The translations under genes were made by a program, and so were the position numbers. The notes beneath the pieces were generated by a model. It had not been told where the DNA came from. It saw only the letters and a list, made by a program, of their open reading frames with translations, and ran no database searches. A DNA stretch of 46,731 bases. It comes from Vibrio cincinnatiensis (lineage in GTDB: Bacteria; Pseudomonadota; Gammaproteobacteria; Enterobacterales; Vibrionaceae). Positions 1-11,408 of this stretch are shown here, in pieces. The first letter of the stretch is position 1. Every line of letters begins with the position of its first letter. Location: NCBI RefSeq assembly GCF_022113815.1, contig NZ_SGOM01000016.1, positions 1 through 46,731 of the forward strand, in the 5' to 3' direction.

Positions 1-77
1 AAGGAGAGACTTGAACTCTCACACCTTGCGGCGCCAGAACCTAAATCTGGTGCGTCTACCAATTTCGCCACTTCCGC
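1..77 (-). tRNA. tRNA-Leu (anticodon UAG), 3' end cut by window
   Basis: The reverse complement folds as a class II tRNA with a long variable arm. The anticodon loop TTTAGGT gives anticodon UAG. The 5' end is at 77. The last eight bases (end of the acceptor stem, discriminator base and CCA) lie outside the window. The visible part is identical to the second Leu copy at 393-477. Confidence 0.95.
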
Positions 78-123
78 GTCTCGGTATCAAACGTCATTTA
101 TCAAATAAATAACGTTAAATAAA

Positions 124-200
124 TGGTGGCTACGACGGGATTTGAACCTGTGACCCCATCATTATGAGTGATGTGCTCTAACCAGCTGAGCTACGTAGCC
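124..200 (-). tRNA. tRNA-Met (anticodon CAU, elongator type)
   Basis: A 77-nt gene with encoded CCA. The acceptor stem begins GGCTACG and pairs with CGTAGCC. The anticodon loop CTCATAA gives CAU. The paired first base and the anticodon arm lacking the three G-C pairs of initiators point to elongator Met. It is identical to the copy at 516-592. Confidence 0.95.
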
Positions 201-279
201 ATCTTTTCAGAGCGAGAAACTATAATACAATCTCGCTTTGAGTTCCAATAGTTTTTACACATTGAAACTTAAGGAATAA

Positions 280-354
280 TGGCAGGTCTACCTGGATTCG
301 AACCAGGGAATGGCGGCATCAAAAGCCGCTGCCTTACCGCTTGGCGATAGACCT
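280..354 (-). tRNA. tRNA-Gln (anticodon UUG)
   Basis: A 75-nt gene with encoded CCA. The acceptor 5' strand AGGTCTA pairs with TAGACCT and the discriminator base is G. The anticodon loop TTTTGAT gives UUG. It sits between two Met/Leu blocks, recalling the metT-leuW-gln-type tRNA operon of E. coli. Confidence 0.95.
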
Positions 355-392
355 ACAGCAGTCATACTTTAACAAAAAGTTTGACCTAATTA

Positions 393-477
393 TGGTGCGG
401 AAGGAGAGACTTGAACTCTCACACCTTGCGGCGCCAGAACCTAAATCTGGTGCGTCTACCAATTTCGCCACTTCCGC
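393..477 (-). tRNA. tRNA-Leu (anticodon UAG)
   Basis: An 85-nt class II tRNA with encoded CCA. The acceptor stem GCGGAAG pairs with CTTCCGC and the loop TTTAGGT gives UAG, which reads CUA/CUG codons. It is the full second copy of the Leu gene at the window start. Confidence 0.97.
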
Positions 478-515
478 ATTTTTCCTAAAAACTCTAAAAA
501 AGAGCGCTTAGGAAA

Positions 516-592
516 TGGTGGCTACGACGGGATTTGAACCTGTGACCCCATCATTATGAGTGATGTGCTCTAACCAGCTGAGCTACGTAGCC
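516..592 (-). tRNA. tRNA-Met (anticodon CAU, elongator type)
   Basis: A 77-nt gene with encoded CCA, identical to the Met gene at 124-200. It is the first gene of the minus-strand tRNA operon, about 70 bp downstream of the promoter at 663-691. Confidence 0.97.
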
Positions 593-662
593 AAGACAAT
601 AGTGTTTTATTTGCTATTGTTATTCCCAGTGATGAATTGCCTTATCGCTGAGAACGGTGCGC

Positions 663-691
663 ATTATGCGGATATGGCCTCAGAGCGTCAA
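663..691 (-). promoter_or_regulatory. Strong sigma-70 promoter of the tRNA operon
   Basis: On the minus strand a -35 TTGACG (686-691) is separated by exactly 17 bp from a -10 CATAAT (663-668). The -10 is followed by a GCGC discriminator, typical of stringently controlled stable-RNA promoters. An A-rich stretch just upstream of the -35 could be an UP element. Confidence 0.75.
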
Positions 692-842
692 TAGTTTTTT
701 TGAATAAATTCTCTGAAATCAGCCGTTCGAGTTTTTTTTAAACAAAGAGCGCCGTTTCTGATCAAAAACGGGTGTTAAAGCGACAACTTTATTACTTTTA
801 ACTCGATACTATTTTTCAATCTTTGCGCAATATATAAACGAT

Positions 843-866
843 AAAAGCCAACACAAGGTTGGCTTT
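843..866 (-). terminator. Terminator of pth-ychF
   Basis: A nine-base inverted repeat (844-852 pairs with 858-866) ends in TTTTAT on the minus strand, 18 bases downstream of the ychF stop. Confidence 0.75.
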
Positions 867-883
867 GTTATTCGGAGATAAGT

Positions 884-1975
884 TTAGACGTTAAAACGGA
901 AGTGGATCACATCGCCATCTTTGACAATATAATCTTTTCCTTCTAGACGCCATTTACCCGCTTCTTTAGCGCCACTTTCTCCATTGTATTGGATAAAGTC
1001 ATCGTAACCGACCACTTCAGCGCGAATGAAGCCACGTTCAAAGTCGGTATGGATTTTACCCGCCGCTTGCGGAGCGGTTGCACCAACAGGAATCGTCCAA
1101 GCACGAACTTCTTTGACACCTGCGGTAAAGTAAGTTTGTAAGTCCAGCAGTTCGTAACCAGAGCGAATGACTCGGTTTAATCCAGGTTCTTCAATACCTA
1201 AATCGGCTAAGAATTCATCACGTTCTGCATCTTCTAATTCAGACAATTCTGATTCAATTGCTGCACAGACAGCCACGACGGAGGCTTGTTCTTTTGCTGC
1301 GTGCTCACGAACCGCGTCGAGATAAGGGTTGTTTTCAAATCCCTCTTCATTGACGTTAGCAATATACATGGTGGGCTTAAGGGTTAGGAAGTTTAGGTAA
1401 CCCACTGCCGCGAGTTCTTCTTTTGTCAGTGGTACTGAACGAGCTGAACCCCCTTCAGTCAGAACCGGTAATAGTTTTTCTAACACGGTCAGTTCGAACT
1501 TCGCGTCTTTATCTCCGCCTTTAGCACGTTTCGCTTGACGCTGAATTGCACGTTCGCAACTGTCTAGGTCGGCGAGAGCTAGCTCTAAGTTGATGACTTC
1601 AATGTCTTCAAGTGGTGATACTTTACCGGCTACGTGTACGATATTTTCATTCTCGAAACAACGTACGACATGGCCAATGGCATCGGTTTCTCTGATGTTG
1701 GCTAAGAATTTATTTCCTAAGCCTTCGCCTTTGGAAGCTCCAGCCACAAGGCCTGCAATATCCACAAATTCCATTGTCGTTGGTAGAACGCGTTGTGGAT
1801 TAACAATTTTTGAAAGCGCATCAAGGCGCAGATCAGGAACCGGAACCACACCTGTGTTTGGTTCGATAGTACAAAACGGAAAGTTTGCCGCTTCAATACC
1901 TGCTTTTGTTAGTGCATTAAAAAGAGTGGATTTACCAACGTTAGGTAAACCGACAATGCCACATTTAAAACCCAT
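884..1975 (-). CDS. ychF: Redox-regulated ATPase YchF (Obg family)
   Basis: YchF is a universally conserved Obg-type P-loop nucleotidase that prefers ATP over GTP and associates with ribosomes and stress responses. The P loop GLPNVGKST lies near residues 9-17. The switch region DIAGL follows. The base-specificity motif is NVNE instead of the GTP-specific NKxD, the usual reason for ATP preference in this family. The C-terminal TGS domain ends in HFRFNV. The length of 363 aa matches the family. It lies 11 bp downstream of pth on the same strand, the ychF/pth pairing common in bacteria, and a terminator follows. Confidence 0.97.
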   Translation of the reverse strand: MGFKCGIVGLPNVGKSTLFNALTKAGIEAANFPFCTIEPNTGVVPVPDLRLDALSKIVNPQRVLPTTMEFVDIAGLVAGASKGEGLGNKFLANIRETDAIGHVVRCFENENIVHVAGKVSPLEDIEVINLELALADLDSCERAIQRQAKRAKGGDKDAKFELTVLEKLLPVLTEGGSARSVPLTKEELAAVGYLNFLTLKPTMYIANVNEEGFENNPYLDAVREHAAKEQASVVAVCAAIESELSELEDAERDEFLADLGIEEPGLNRVIRSGYELLDLQTYFTAGVKEVRAWTIPVGATAPQAAGKIHTDFERGFIRAEVVGYDDFIQYNGESGAKEAGKWRLEGKDYIVKDGDVIHFRFNV

Positions 1976-1986
1976 GCTTTGTAACC

Positions 1987-2577
1987 TTATTCAGCTTTGA
2001 ACGTGTGTAAGCGATTTTGCGCTTTTGTTAGGCCATCTTTGAGTAAAATATCTAGGCTGCGAACCGATTCATCGACCGCAGCTAGTATGCACTCTTGCTC
2101 TTTGCTGGGAGCTTTGCCTAGCACATAGCCTGCTACTTTATCTTTATGTCCCGGATGACCGATGCCAATTCGAAGACGGTAAAATTCTTTATTGTTGCCT
2201 AGTTTACTGATGGTGTCTTTTAAGCCATTGTGACCCCCATGTCCACCACCTTGCTTAAACTTGGCAATACCTGGAGGAAGATCAAGTTCATCATGCGCGA
2301 TCATGATCTGCTCTGGATTGATTTGATAAAACTTCGCCATAGCGGCAACGGCTTTACCGGATAAGTTCATAAAAGTGGTGGGGATCAGTAAACGTAGATC
2401 TTCACCATTAACCATGATTCGACCCGTTAAACCAAAAAACTTTGGCTCATTTTTTAGTACGCAGTGGTGGACTCGAGCCAGCTCTTCTACCACCCATGCT
2501 CCGGCATTGTGCCGAGTATTTGCGTACTCTGGTCCCGGGTTGGCCAGTCCGACAAGTAATTTAATTGGTTGACTCAA
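1987..2577 (-). CDS. pth: Peptidyl-tRNA hydrolase
   Basis: Pth hydrolyses the ester bond of peptidyl-tRNAs released prematurely from ribosomes and so recycles tRNA. The 196-aa protein has the family's active-site elements: GLANPGPEY with the catalytic Asn at about residue 13, TRHNAG with the catalytic His at residue 23, [14 protein letters not shown], and GHNGLKD with the later conserved Asn. It is transcribed with ychF, probably from the extended -10 promoter at 2612-2620. Confidence 0.97.
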   Translation of the reverse strand: MSQPIKLLVGLANPGPEYANTRHNAGAWVVEELARVHHCVLKNEPKFFGLTGRIMVNGEDLRLLIPTTFMNLSGKAVAAMAKFYQINPEQIMIAHDELDLPPGIAKFKQGGGHGGHNGLKDTISKLGNNKEFYRLRIGIGHPGHKDKVAGYVLGKAPSKEQECILAAVDESVRSLDILLKDGLTKAQNRLHTFKAE

Positions 2578-2611
2578 GGCTAGGATCCCTTCGGAAACGA
2601 AAAAGCGCGGT

Positions 2612-2620
2612 ATGATAGCA
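2612..2620 (-). promoter_or_regulatory. Candidate extended -10 promoter of pth-ychF
   Basis: The minus strand reads TGC followed by TATCAT, an extended -10 motif about 35 bp upstream of the pth start. No convincing -35 is visible, so this is tentative. Confidence 0.4.
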
Positions 2621-2671
2621 TAGAAAAGCGCAATAGGGCGAGATAGCTCCCTATGTGGTCAGTGATGAAAT

Positions 2672-2700
2672 AAAACGCCCCATCATTGATGAGGCGTTTT
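2672..2700 (-). terminator. Terminator of lolB-ispE-prs
   Basis: The inverted repeat AAAACGCC/GGCGTTTT (2672-2679 with 2693-2700) has a further CATCA/TGATG inner stem, giving a strong hairpin with a T-rich end just after the prs stop. The symmetrical A/T flanks mean it could work on both strands. Confidence 0.85.
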
Positions 2701-2725
2701 CACAGTAGTGAGTGTTATCGGACTG

Positions 2726-3670
2726 TTAGTTAAACATTGCCGAGATAGACTCTTCGTTGCTGATGCGACGAATCGCTTCCGCTAACATGCTAGAAAGCGT
2801 CAACTGAGAAACTTTTCCTGTTGCGGCCATTTCTTTTGATAAAGTGATGGAGTCAGTCACAATGACTTGATCAAGAACGGAGTTTTTGATGTTCTTAGCG
2901 GCATTACCAGAGAATACAGCATGCGTTGCATAAGCAAATACTCGCTTAGCTCCTCTTTCTTTAAGTGCTTCAGCCGCTTTACATAAAGTCCCACCAGTGT
3001 CGATCATGTCGTCGACAATCACACAGTCACGACCTTCTACATCACCGATTAAATTCATCACCTCAGACACGTTGGCACGAGGACGGCGCTTATCAACGAT
3101 AGCAATATCAATGTCACCCAGTGCTTTTGCTGTTGCGCGAGCGCGAACGACGCCACCCAAATCTGGAGAAACGACAACAGGATCTTCTAAGCTACGCGCT
3201 TTCATATCTTCTAGTAGTACCGGGGTACCGAAAATATTGTCAACAGGGACATCGAAGAAGCCTTGTATTTGTTCTGCGTGTAGGTCAATGGTTAACACTC
3301 GGTCAACCCCAACGTTAGAAAGGAAATCTGCAACAACTTTTGCAGTAATCGGTACACGAGCAGAGCGCACTCGGCGATCTTGGCGGGCATAACCAAAATA
3401 AGGAATAACGGCAGTAATACGGCCTGCTGAAGCGCGGCGCATTGCGTCAATCATTACCACCAATTCCATTAGGTTGTCATTGGTTGGCGCACAGGTAGAT
3501 TGAATAATAAATACATCGCTACCACGAACATTTTCGTTGATCTGCACTGCCACTTCTCCATCAGAGAAACGTGAAACAGTAGCATCACCAAGGGAGATGT
3601 ATAGACGATCAGCAATACGTTGGGCTAGTTCAGGTGTGGCGTTACCAGCAAATAGCTTCATATCAGGCAC
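2726..3670 (-). CDS. prs: Ribose-phosphate pyrophosphokinase (PRPP synthetase)
   Basis: Prs makes phosphoribosyl pyrophosphate from ribose 5-phosphate and ATP, the common precursor of purines, pyrimidines, histidine, tryptophan and NAD. The 314-aa sequence begins [10 protein letters not shown] as in E. coli and carries the flexible-loop RYxRQD-type segment FGYARQDRR, the [11 protein letters not shown] region, the ribose-phosphate loop [10 protein letters not shown], and the conserved tail [10 protein letters not shown]. It is the last gene of lolB-ispE-prs, 29 bp after ispE. Confidence 0.98.
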   Translation of the reverse strand: MPDMKLFAGNATPELAQRIADRLYISLGDATVSRFSDGEVAVQINENVRGSDVFIIQSTCAPTNDNLMELVVMIDAMRRASAGRITAVIPYFGYARQDRRVRSARVPITAKVVADFLSNVGVDRVLTIDLHAEQIQGFFDVPVDNIFGTPVLLEDMKARSLEDPVVVSPDLGGVVRARATAKALGDIDIAIVDKRRPRANVSEVMNLIGDVEGRDCVIVDDMIDTGGTLCKAAEALKERGAKRVFAYATHAVFSGNAAKNIKNSVLDQVIVTDSITLSKEMAATGKVSQLTLSSMLAEAIRRISNEESISAMFN

Positions 3671-3699
3671 GGTGGAAACCTCAGGGTTGCGTCCAGTTT

Positions 3700-4587
3700 T
3701 TAATTAGGTTGGGTGTGGGCTGATTGGTAGTCAGCCAGTGTCTCTTTTAGCGGTGATGTATTGCGCCCTTGGGCCACAAACGCTGAGACGTCGTCAGGGA
3801 GTCTGGCAAGGACAGCTTCTGCATCTTTCTTGCTCACAAACTCAGCAAAAACGCAAGACCCCGTCCCGGTCAATCTTGACGGCGCGTATTGTAGCAGCCA
3901 TGAAAGTTGCTTATCAACCTCTGGGTAAAGCATTCGGACAATTTTTTCGCAATCGTTTTCGTATTCGGTGGCGAGAAGTGTCGTAAAATCACGCTTTGGC
4001 GTGTTTCTTGGCAAATTGGGATGAGTAAAAATATCTTTAGTGGCAATACTGACATTTGGACGGATGATCAAAAACCACTTCTCATCGAGCGCAACCGGAT
4101 GCAGTTGTTCACCAATACCTTGAGCAAAGGCTGCGTTTCCATGAATGAATACTGGAACGTCAGCTCCTAGTGCCAATCCAATCTTGGCTAATTGTTCATC
4201 AGTTAAATTGGTTTTCCATAATGCGTTTAGAGCGACCAATACGGTTGCAGCGTTTGATGACCCACCACCAATACCTCCGCCCATCGGTAATCGTTTGGTG
4301 AGATGAATATGAGCGCCCTGTAAGCACCCAGTTTGTTTCTGGAGAGCTTTTGCTGCTTTCCAAATGAGGTTGTCTTGCTCAGCAACGCCAGGCAACTCTG
4401 GGGTGAGATGAATTATTCCATCGGAAGTGGGGGTAATGGTGAGCTCATCACCGTAGTCGATAAATTGAAACAGAGTTTGTAATTCGTGGTAACCATCGGG
4501 TCGTTGTCCGGTGATATAGAGAAAAAGATTCAGTTTAGCCGGAGAGGGCCAAGTTGTGGAGTGCGGGTTCATGGGGTTAACGTCCAT
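3700..4587 (-). CDS. ispE: 4-diphosphocytidyl-2-C-methyl-D-erythritol kinase
   Basis: IspE phosphorylates CDP-methylerythritol in the MEP pathway to isoprenoid precursors. It is a GHMP kinase: the N-terminal substrate motif is [11 protein letters not shown] and the ATP-binding loop is [15 protein letters not shown], followed by the C-terminal LTGTGSCVF loop. The longest frame starts at 4587 and overlaps lolB by 19 bp. An in-frame ATG at 4572 (residue 6) overlaps the lolB stop as ATGA, a typical coupled start, and gives an N-terminus closer to E. coli IspE. I regard 4572 as the more likely start. Confidence 0.96.
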   Translation of the reverse strand: MDVNPMNPHSTTWPSPAKLNLFLYITGQRPDGYHELQTLFQFIDYGDELTITPTSDGIIHLTPELPGVAEQDNLIWKAAKALQKQTGCLQGAHIHLTKRLPMGGGIGGGSSNAATVLVALNALWKTNLTDEQLAKIGLALGADVPVFIHGNAAFAQGIGEQLHPVALDEKWFLIIRPNVSIATKDIFTHPNLPRNTPKRDFTTLLATEYENDCEKIVRMLYPEVDKQLSWLLQYAPSRLTGTGSCVFAEFVSKKDAEAVLARLPDDVSAFVAQGRNTSPLKETLADYQSAHTQPN

Positions 4588-5180
4588 TGCGAAATCACTA
4601 AATTGATGGAGGTCGTCTCTTGCGATAGCGTGAGTTTATCCGGTAAAGGTAGGCTCATTTGTTGCCATGGGTATTCACGATAATGTTGATAATTTACTCG
4701 CCAAGTCCGATGTTCAGCCGTTTTATCTAGCCAAGCCAGTGTATTATGGCGATTGAGTTCAAATTGATCGGCTTGGGACGGTAGCCCTAATATCCAATCT
4801 TGTAATAATTCAATGGGAATATCTAAGCCCGTCAACTGCTGAACCAATTGCTGAGCACTGGCTGCTCGATAGCGGCGATCATGAGTTTGAACCTCAGCTC
4901 CGTGTTCATTGATCGATAAGTTCAAGACGGTTTGTCCAAGAAAGGTGGTGAGCCTTAATTGGGTCCCTGTGAGGCTTTTTTGCCACTGAAAATTGAGTGA
5001 CTGGCGCTGATCGGGTGAACGATAACCTAATTTACCCACCAACTGGAACTGTCTGATTTGCTCTAGCTGAGCCAGATGCGTTTGCCATTGGACATCACCG
5101 ATCGGCTGCGAAATGGTGCTACAGCCAGTTAAGACAGCAATGAAAAAAAACAGCAGGAAAATACGTGGCTTAGTAGTCAT
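4569..5180 (-). CDS. lolB: Outer-membrane lipoprotein insertase LolB
   Basis: LolB is the outer-membrane acceptor that takes lipoproteins from LolA and inserts them in the outer membrane. The N-terminus has a lipoprotein signal peptide: KPR, a hydrophobic run, then lipobox LTGC with the acylated Cys at residue 20. The next residues, STIS, lack Asp at +2, which fits outer-membrane sorting. The 203-aa length and the lolB-ispE-prs order match other gammaproteobacteria. It is divergent from hemA, as in E. coli. Confidence 0.94.
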   Translation of the reverse strand: MTTKPRIFLLFFFIAVLTGCSTISQPIGDVQWQTHLAQLEQIRQFQLVGKLGYRSPDQRQSLNFQWQKSLTGTQLRLTTFLGQTVLNLSINEHGAEVQTHDRRYRAASAQQLVQQLTGLDIPIELLQDWILGLPSQADQFELNRHNTLAWLDKTAEHRTWRVNYQHYREYPWQQMSLPLPDKLTLSQETTSINLVISQWTLTP

Positions 5181-5333
5181 GGTGTGCTCGTTATTTATCC
5201 ATTCAATAGAGGTTAACTCGCCCGATTTTTAGCAACACTCTCGTTGGTTCTGCGAACGTTTATTCTCATCACAGCCATTCCATTATGTACATAGCGGCTT
5301 TTATTCGGATTGTTATCTGTCACTTTACGTGTT

Positions 5334-5362
5334 TTGAGTCTGAAAGTCGCGTTTACTATATC
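5334..5362 (+). promoter_or_regulatory. Candidate promoter of the hemA operon
   Basis: TTGAGT (5334-5339), a 17-bp spacer and TATATC (5357-5362) form a plausible sigma-70 promoter about 110 bp upstream of hemA in the lolB/hemA divergent region (5181-5471). Nothing else in that region looks like a gene. Confidence 0.5.
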
Positions 5363-5471
5363 ACTGATATCACGAACTCGGGAAAACAAATCCTGCTGGC
5401 TCTTTCAATAACTAGGTGCATCAAGTAAAATTCGTCGCTTAATCCATTTCTTACCTGAGAATCCTCGATAG

Positions 5472-6731
5472 ATGTCCTTGCTTGCTATTGGTATCAATCA
5501 CAATACGGCTTCGGTTGAGTTACGAGAAAAAGTGGCCTTTGGACCGGATAAGTTGTCTGAAGCGTTACGTGATCTCTCAAACCACCCTTATGTAAACGGG
5601 AGTGTGATCCTGTCTACTTGCAACCGTACCGAGCTTTACTGTGATGTAAAAGCGGCAAGTAAGAATAAATTAGTTGAATGGTTATCGCAGTTTCATCAGG
5701 TACACCCTGAAGAATTAAAACCCAGCTTATATATTCATGAAGAGCAAGCGGCGATTCGCCATTTAATGCGAGTGTCGTGTGGATTGGATTCACTGGTCTT
5801 GGGTGAGCCTCAGATACTGGGGCAGGTTAAGCAAGCTTATGCGGACTCTAAAGAGAGCCGCATGGTCGATTCAGCGTTAGAAAAGCTATTCCAAAAAGCG
5901 TTTTCCGTTGCGAAGCGTGTTCGTACTGAAACAGAAATTGGTGGGAGTGCCGTTTCTGTAGCCTATGCCGCGTGCACTTTAGCTAAACACATTTTTGAAT
6001 CGCTTGCCGAGGCGACGGTGTTACTGGTTGGTGCTGGAGAGACAATTGAGCTGGTGGCAAAGCATTTGGCCAGTCATCGCTGTAAACGAATGATTGTTGC
6101 TAACCGAACCCTTGAGAGAGCAAAGGTGTTAGCGCAGGATTTTAATGCCGAAGTCATTACTCTTAATGAGATTCCTGACTACTTGGTCCATGCGGATATT
6201 GTCATCAGTTCAACAGCAAGCCCATTGCCCATTATCGGGAAAGGGATGGTAGAAAGCGCTCTTAAAGTTCGTCGTCACCAACCGATTTTGTTGATTGATA
6301 TTGCGGTTCCTCGTGATATTGAACCTCAAGTTGGAGATTTGGATGATGCATATCTCTATTCAGTCGATGATTTGCAGTCGATCGTGGATAGCAATATACA
6401 GCAGCGGAAAATCGAGGCGATTCAAGCTGAAGTGATTGTGAGCGAAGAAAGCGCGGACTTTATGAGCTGGTTACGCTCCTTACAGGCCGTCGATAGCATT
6501 CGAGATTATCGCAAGGCTGCAAATGAGATTCGCGAAGATCTACTCGGCAAGAGTTTACAAGCGCTGGCGGCAGGGGGGGATCCTGAGAAGCTGCTGATCG
6601 AACTCAGTAATAAATTGACTAATAAACTCATTCACACTCCGACTCGGGCGTTGCAAATGGCCGCCGAGCAGGGGGAGCCAGCGAAACTGGCTATTATCAG
6701 ACAAAGTTTGGGTCTTGATGACCCGCAATAA
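5472..6731 (+). CDS. hemA: Glutamyl-tRNA reductase
   Basis: HemA reduces Glu-tRNA to glutamate 1-semialdehyde with NADPH, the committed step of C5-pathway heme synthesis. The catalytic Cys is residue 50 in LSTCNRTE. The substrate region [17 protein letters not shown] and the NADPH-binding [15 protein letters not shown] follow, with a C-terminal dimerisation helix ending at 419 aa. It is the first gene of a six-gene operon running to kdsA. The 38-bp gap to prfA matches the conserved hemA-prfA coupling of heme synthesis and translation genes. Confidence 0.98.
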   Translation: MSLLAIGINHNTASVELREKVAFGPDKLSEALRDLSNHPYVNGSVILSTCNRTELYCDVKAASKNKLVEWLSQFHQVHPEELKPSLYIHEEQAAIRHLMRVSCGLDSLVLGEPQILGQVKQAYADSKESRMVDSALEKLFQKAFSVAKRVRTETEIGGSAVSVAYAACTLAKHIFESLAEATVLLVGAGETIELVAKHLASHRCKRMIVANRTLERAKVLAQDFNAEVITLNEIPDYLVHADIVISSTASPLPIIGKGMVESALKVRRHQPILLIDIAVPRDIEPQVGDLDDAYLYSVDDLQSIVDSNIQQRKIEAIQAEVIVSEESADFMSWLRSLQAVDSIRDYRKAANEIREDLLGKSLQALAAGGDPEKLLIELSNKLTNKLIHTPTRALQMAAEQGEPAKLAIIRQSLGLDDPQ

Positions 6732-6769
6732 TTCGTCATTCCTTACCTATTTTTATTAAAGAAGACACT

Positions 6770-7858
6770 ATGAAAGCATCGATTTTAGTTAAGCTTGAAT
6801 CTCTGGTGGAGCGCTATGAAGAAGTGCAACACTTATTGGGTGATCCAACCGTAATCGGTGATCAAGACAAGTTCCGTGCACTCTCTAAAGAGTATTCACA
6901 ACTTGAAGAAATCACCCAATGTTTCCAAGCTTATCAGCAAGCTCAAGAAGACTTAGTCGCCGCCGAAGAGATGGCCAATGAAGACGATGCTGAAATGCGT
7001 GAAATGGCGCAAGAAGAAATTAAAGCAGCCAAAGCGGCGATTGAACGCTTAAGTGAGGATCTGCAAGTTCTTCTATTACCTAAAGATCCGAATGATGATC
7101 GGAACTGTTTCTTAGAAATTCGAGCTGGTGCTGGTGGTGATGAAGCCGGGATTTTTGCCGGCGATCTATTCCGTATGTATAGCCGATTTGCCGAGAAGAA
7201 AGGATGGCGAATTGAAGTGATGTCGGCCAGTGAAGCGGAGCATGGTGGTTATAAAGAGATGATTGCCAAAGTCAGTGGCGATGGTGCCTATGGTATTTTG
7301 AAATTTGAATCAGGCGGTCATCGCGTGCAACGGGTTCCGGCGACAGAATCTCAGGGGCGAGTACATACTTCAGCATGTACGGTTGCCGTGATGGCGGAAA
7401 TTCCTGAAGCTGAAATTCCAGAAATTCGTTCAGTTGATCTTAAAATTGATACTTTCCGTTCATCGGGCGCGGGCGGTCAGCACGTTAACACGACCGATTC
7501 TGCCATTCGTATTACCCACTTACCAACCGGAATTGTGGTGGAATGTCAGGATGAACGTTCTCAGCATAAGAATAAAGCCAAAGCGATGTCTGTTTTGGCG
7601 GCTCGTATTGCTAAAGCAGAAGAAGAAAAGCGAGCGGCGGAAATTTCGGATACCCGACGTAACCTTTTAGGTTCAGGGGATCGCAGTGACCGCATTCGTA
7701 CCTATAATTATCCACAAGGGCGAGTTTCAGATCATCGTATTAACTTAACCGTTTATCGATTAAGTGAAGTGATGGAAGGCGATCTACAAGCCTTGGTTGA
7801 TCCGGTTATACAAGAGCATCAGGCCGATTTATTAGCGGCCTTGGCAGAGCAAAATTAA
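6770..7858 (+). CDS. prfA: Peptide chain release factor 1
   Basis: RF1 reads UAA and UAG stop codons and triggers release of the finished peptide. The catalytic GGQ lies in [11 protein letters not shown], and the stop-codon motif region is [14 protein letters not shown], with the PxT signature that separates RF1 from RF2. The length of 362 aa is typical. prmC, whose product methylates the Gln of the GGQ motif, starts 3 bp downstream. Confidence 0.98.
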   Translation: MKASILVKLESLVERYEEVQHLLGDPTVIGDQDKFRALSKEYSQLEEITQCFQAYQQAQEDLVAAEEMANEDDAEMREMAQEEIKAAKAAIERLSEDLQVLLLPKDPNDDRNCFLEIRAGAGGDEAGIFAGDLFRMYSRFAEKKGWRIEVMSASEAEHGGYKEMIAKVSGDGAYGILKFESGGHRVQRVPATESQGRVHTSACTVAVMAEIPEAEIPEIRSVDLKIDTFRSSGAGGQHVNTTDSAIRITHLPTGIVVECQDERSQHKNKAKAMSVLAARIAKAEEEKRAAEISDTRRNLLGSGDRSDRIRTYNYPQGRVSDHRINLTVYRLSEVMEGDLQALVDPVIQEHQADLLAALAEQN

Positions 7859-7861
7859 CGG

Positions 7862-8704
7862 ATGTCGATGAGTATTGAGGCGTTAGTCGCCTTAGCAAAA
7901 ACACGCTTAGCCGAGAGCGGCAGCGACTCGCCGTCGCTTGATGCCACCGTATTACTTTGCCATGTGTTGCAAAAACCACGCTCTTATTTATTAACTTGGC
8001 CCGAAAAAATGCTCACACCTGAGCAGCGAGCCGAGTTTGATGCACTATTAACCCGACGCCTTAGCGGTGAGCCAGTGGCTTATATCATTGGTGAGCGAGA
8101 GTTTTGGTCATTGCCGCTCAAAGTGGCACCGTCTACGCTAATACCTCGCCCTGATACTGAACGTTTAGTGGAATTGGCTCTAGAAAAAGCAGAACAAATA
8201 CCGGGTGACATCCTTGATCTTGGGACGGGAACCGGTGCCATAGCATTAGCATTGGCGTCTGAATTACCTTCTCGTCAAGTTATGGGGATCGATCTACGCC
8301 ATGAAGCACACCAGTTGGCGATAGAAAATAGCCAACGTTTGCAGATTACCAATGTCACATTTTTGCAAGGTAGTTGGTTCTCCCCACTGGCAGACGGTAT
8401 AAAGTTTGCTTTGATTGTCTCAAACCCACCCTATATTGAAGAACATGATCCCCATTTAATTCAGGGCGATGTTCGGTTTGAACCGAAAAGTGCATTAGTT
8501 GCTGCGGACAATGGGCTGGCTGATATCAAATATATCGCTAAAACTGCGAGAGAGTATTTATTAGCAGATGGATGGCTGCTTTTTGAACATGGTTATGACC
8601 AAGCTATCGCTGTTCAAGCGATTCTAAGAGAGTTAGGTTATCAATCTATTACAACAGAGCAAGACTATGCGGGTAATGATCGAGTGACCATCGCTCGATT
8701 TTGA
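7862..8704 (+). CDS. prmC: Peptide chain release factor N5-glutamine methyltransferase
   Basis: PrmC methylates the GGQ glutamine of RF1 and RF2, using SAM. The SAM-binding motif DLGTGTGAIALALA and the substrate-Gln binding NPPY motif (IVSNPPYIEE) are intact, after an N-terminal helical domain. The length is 280 aa. A second in-frame ATG at 7868 is equally possible as start because the weak ACGG upstream sits at a better distance for it. Confidence 0.96.
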   Translation: MSMSIEALVALAKTRLAESGSDSPSLDATVLLCHVLQKPRSYLLTWPEKMLTPEQRAEFDALLTRRLSGEPVAYIIGEREFWSLPLKVAPSTLIPRPDTERLVELALEKAEQIPGDILDLGTGTGAIALALASELPSRQVMGIDLRHEAHQLAIENSQRLQITNVTFLQGSWFSPLADGIKFALIVSNPPYIEEHDPHLIQGDVRFEPKSALVAADNGLADIKYIAKTAREYLLADGWLLFEHGYDQAIAVQAILRELGYQSITTEQDYAGNDRVTIARF

Positions 8705-8719
8705 TTTTAAGAGGAAAAT

Positions 8720-9103
8720 ATGTACGAAGGACTCAAACATCTCCATTTATTGACGATTGCGCTCAGTGCTTTTTTATTGACGGTTCGTTATTTGCTTATG
8801 ATGATGGACTCACCATGGTTACAGCATAAATTCCTCAAGGTTTTCCCTCATATCAATGATAGTTTACTCCTTGGTACAGGGATTGGTCTGATTGTGATCA
8901 CCGGGTTTATTCCTTATACCTCGGCCGCGCCTTGGATGACAGACAAAGTAACCTGTGTCCTTGCTTATATCACTCTGGGCTTTTTTGCGCTCAAGTTTGG
9001 TCGAAATAAATTACTGCGCACCTTTGCTTTTCTTGGAGCGATGGGCTGGTTAGTGATGGCTGGGAAAGTGGCCATGAGTAAAGCCCCGATGTTTTTTAGT
9101 TAA
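8720..9103 (+). CDS. SirB2 family inner-membrane protein
   Basis: A 127-aa hydrophobic protein with about four membrane segments and conserved SirB2 features: N-terminal KHLHL, a Tyr-Leu-Leu-rich first helix, and FPHINDSLLLGTG in the middle. SirB2 is a family of unknown biochemical function named for an effect on Salmonella invasion gene expression. It is consistently found between prmC and sirB1 in enterobacteria and vibrios, which is the position here (15 and 22 bp gaps). Confidence 0.85.
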   Translation: MYEGLKHLHLLTIALSAFLLTVRYLLMMMDSPWLQHKFLKVFPHINDSLLLGTGIGLIVITGFIPYTSAAPWMTDKVTCVLAYITLGFFALKFGRNKLLRTFAFLGAMGWLVMAGKVAMSKAPMFFS

Positions 9104-9125
9104 TTCCATAAGCTAGAGTAATACT

Positions 9126-10809
<1,684 letters not shown>

Positions 10810-10825
10810 TTGGGCATTACGAGGT

Positions 10826-10858
10826 AAAAACGAGTGAGGCTTCCTTACTCGTTTTTTA
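10826..10858 (+). terminator. Terminator of the hemA-kdsA operon
   Basis: A long stem (AACGAGT-GAGG with CCTT-ACTCGTT, loop CTT at 10840-10842) is followed by a T run at 10852-10857, 16 bp after the kdsA stop. Confidence 0.9.
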
Positions 10859-10885
10859 TTTTTGGGTGATAAGGAGCGATGGATT

Positions 10886-11365
10886 ATGACCCCTGCAATT
10901 AATTTGGCTAAGAAAAAGAAAGTGGCTCACACCATCCACCAATATGAGCACGATCCTAGCCATCCTAGCTATGGTTTAGAAGCCGCAGAAGCGCTTGGGC
11001 AAGATCCCAATACGGTATTTAAAACGCTCCTTTTTTGTTTGAATGGAGAAGAAAAAAATTTAGCGGTCGCGGTAATTCCTGTTGCGCAAAAGTTAAATTT
11101 AAAACTAGCTGCAAAAGCAGCCAAGGCAAAAAAAGCAGAAATGGCGAACCCTGAAATTGCGCAAAAAACGACGGGTTATGTGGTGGGGGGGATCAGCCCA
11201 CTAGGGCAAAAAAAATTATTGCCGACGTTTATTCACAGCAGTGCTAAAAATTTACCAACCATTTGTGTCAGTGCGGGTAAACGAGGGTTAGAAATTGAAT
11301 TGGCCCCCAATGAGTTAGCACTGCTCACCAGAGGCAATTTTGCCGATTTGTGCCAAGAATCTTAA
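10886..11365 (+). CDS. ybaK: Cys-tRNA(Pro) deacylase, YbaK/EbsC family
   Basis: YbaK hydrolyses mischarged Cys-tRNA(Pro) as a freestanding editing domain. The protein keeps VFKTLL with the catalytic Lys, AVIPV, the GYVVGGISPLGQKK loop and SAGKRGLEIEL. An open frame starts at a TTG at 10862, but the ATG at 10886 is preceded by AAGGAG (10871-10876) at a good distance. It gives MTPAINLAKK, matching the E. coli N-terminus, and exactly 159 aa. The gene is monocistronic, between the kdsA terminator and convergent uraA. A weak AGAACAT/ATGTTCT repeat lies between the two stops. Confidence 0.93.
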   Translation: MTPAINLAKKKKVAHTIHQYEHDPSHPSYGLEAAEALGQDPNTVFKTLLFCLNGEEKNLAVAVIPVAQKLNLKLAAKAAKAKKAEMANPEIAQKTTGYVVGGISPLGQKKLLPTFIHSSAKNLPTICVSAGKRGLEIELAPNELALLTRGNFADLCQES

Positions 11366-11408
11366 AGGGAATACAAGGCGCAACTAGCAGCCGTCAGAAC
11401 ATTAATTA

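Noticed and set aside
1..592. Regularly repeated blocks at the window start as a possible CRISPR or other array
   Set aside because: The repeats are two tRNA genes with intact cloverleaf folds and encoded CCA ends; the spacing is not array-like.
752..772. A small CCGTTT/AAACGG inverted repeat in the ychF-tRNA gap
   Set aside because: It is short, has no T run in a useful position, and is too far from any gene end to support as a terminator.
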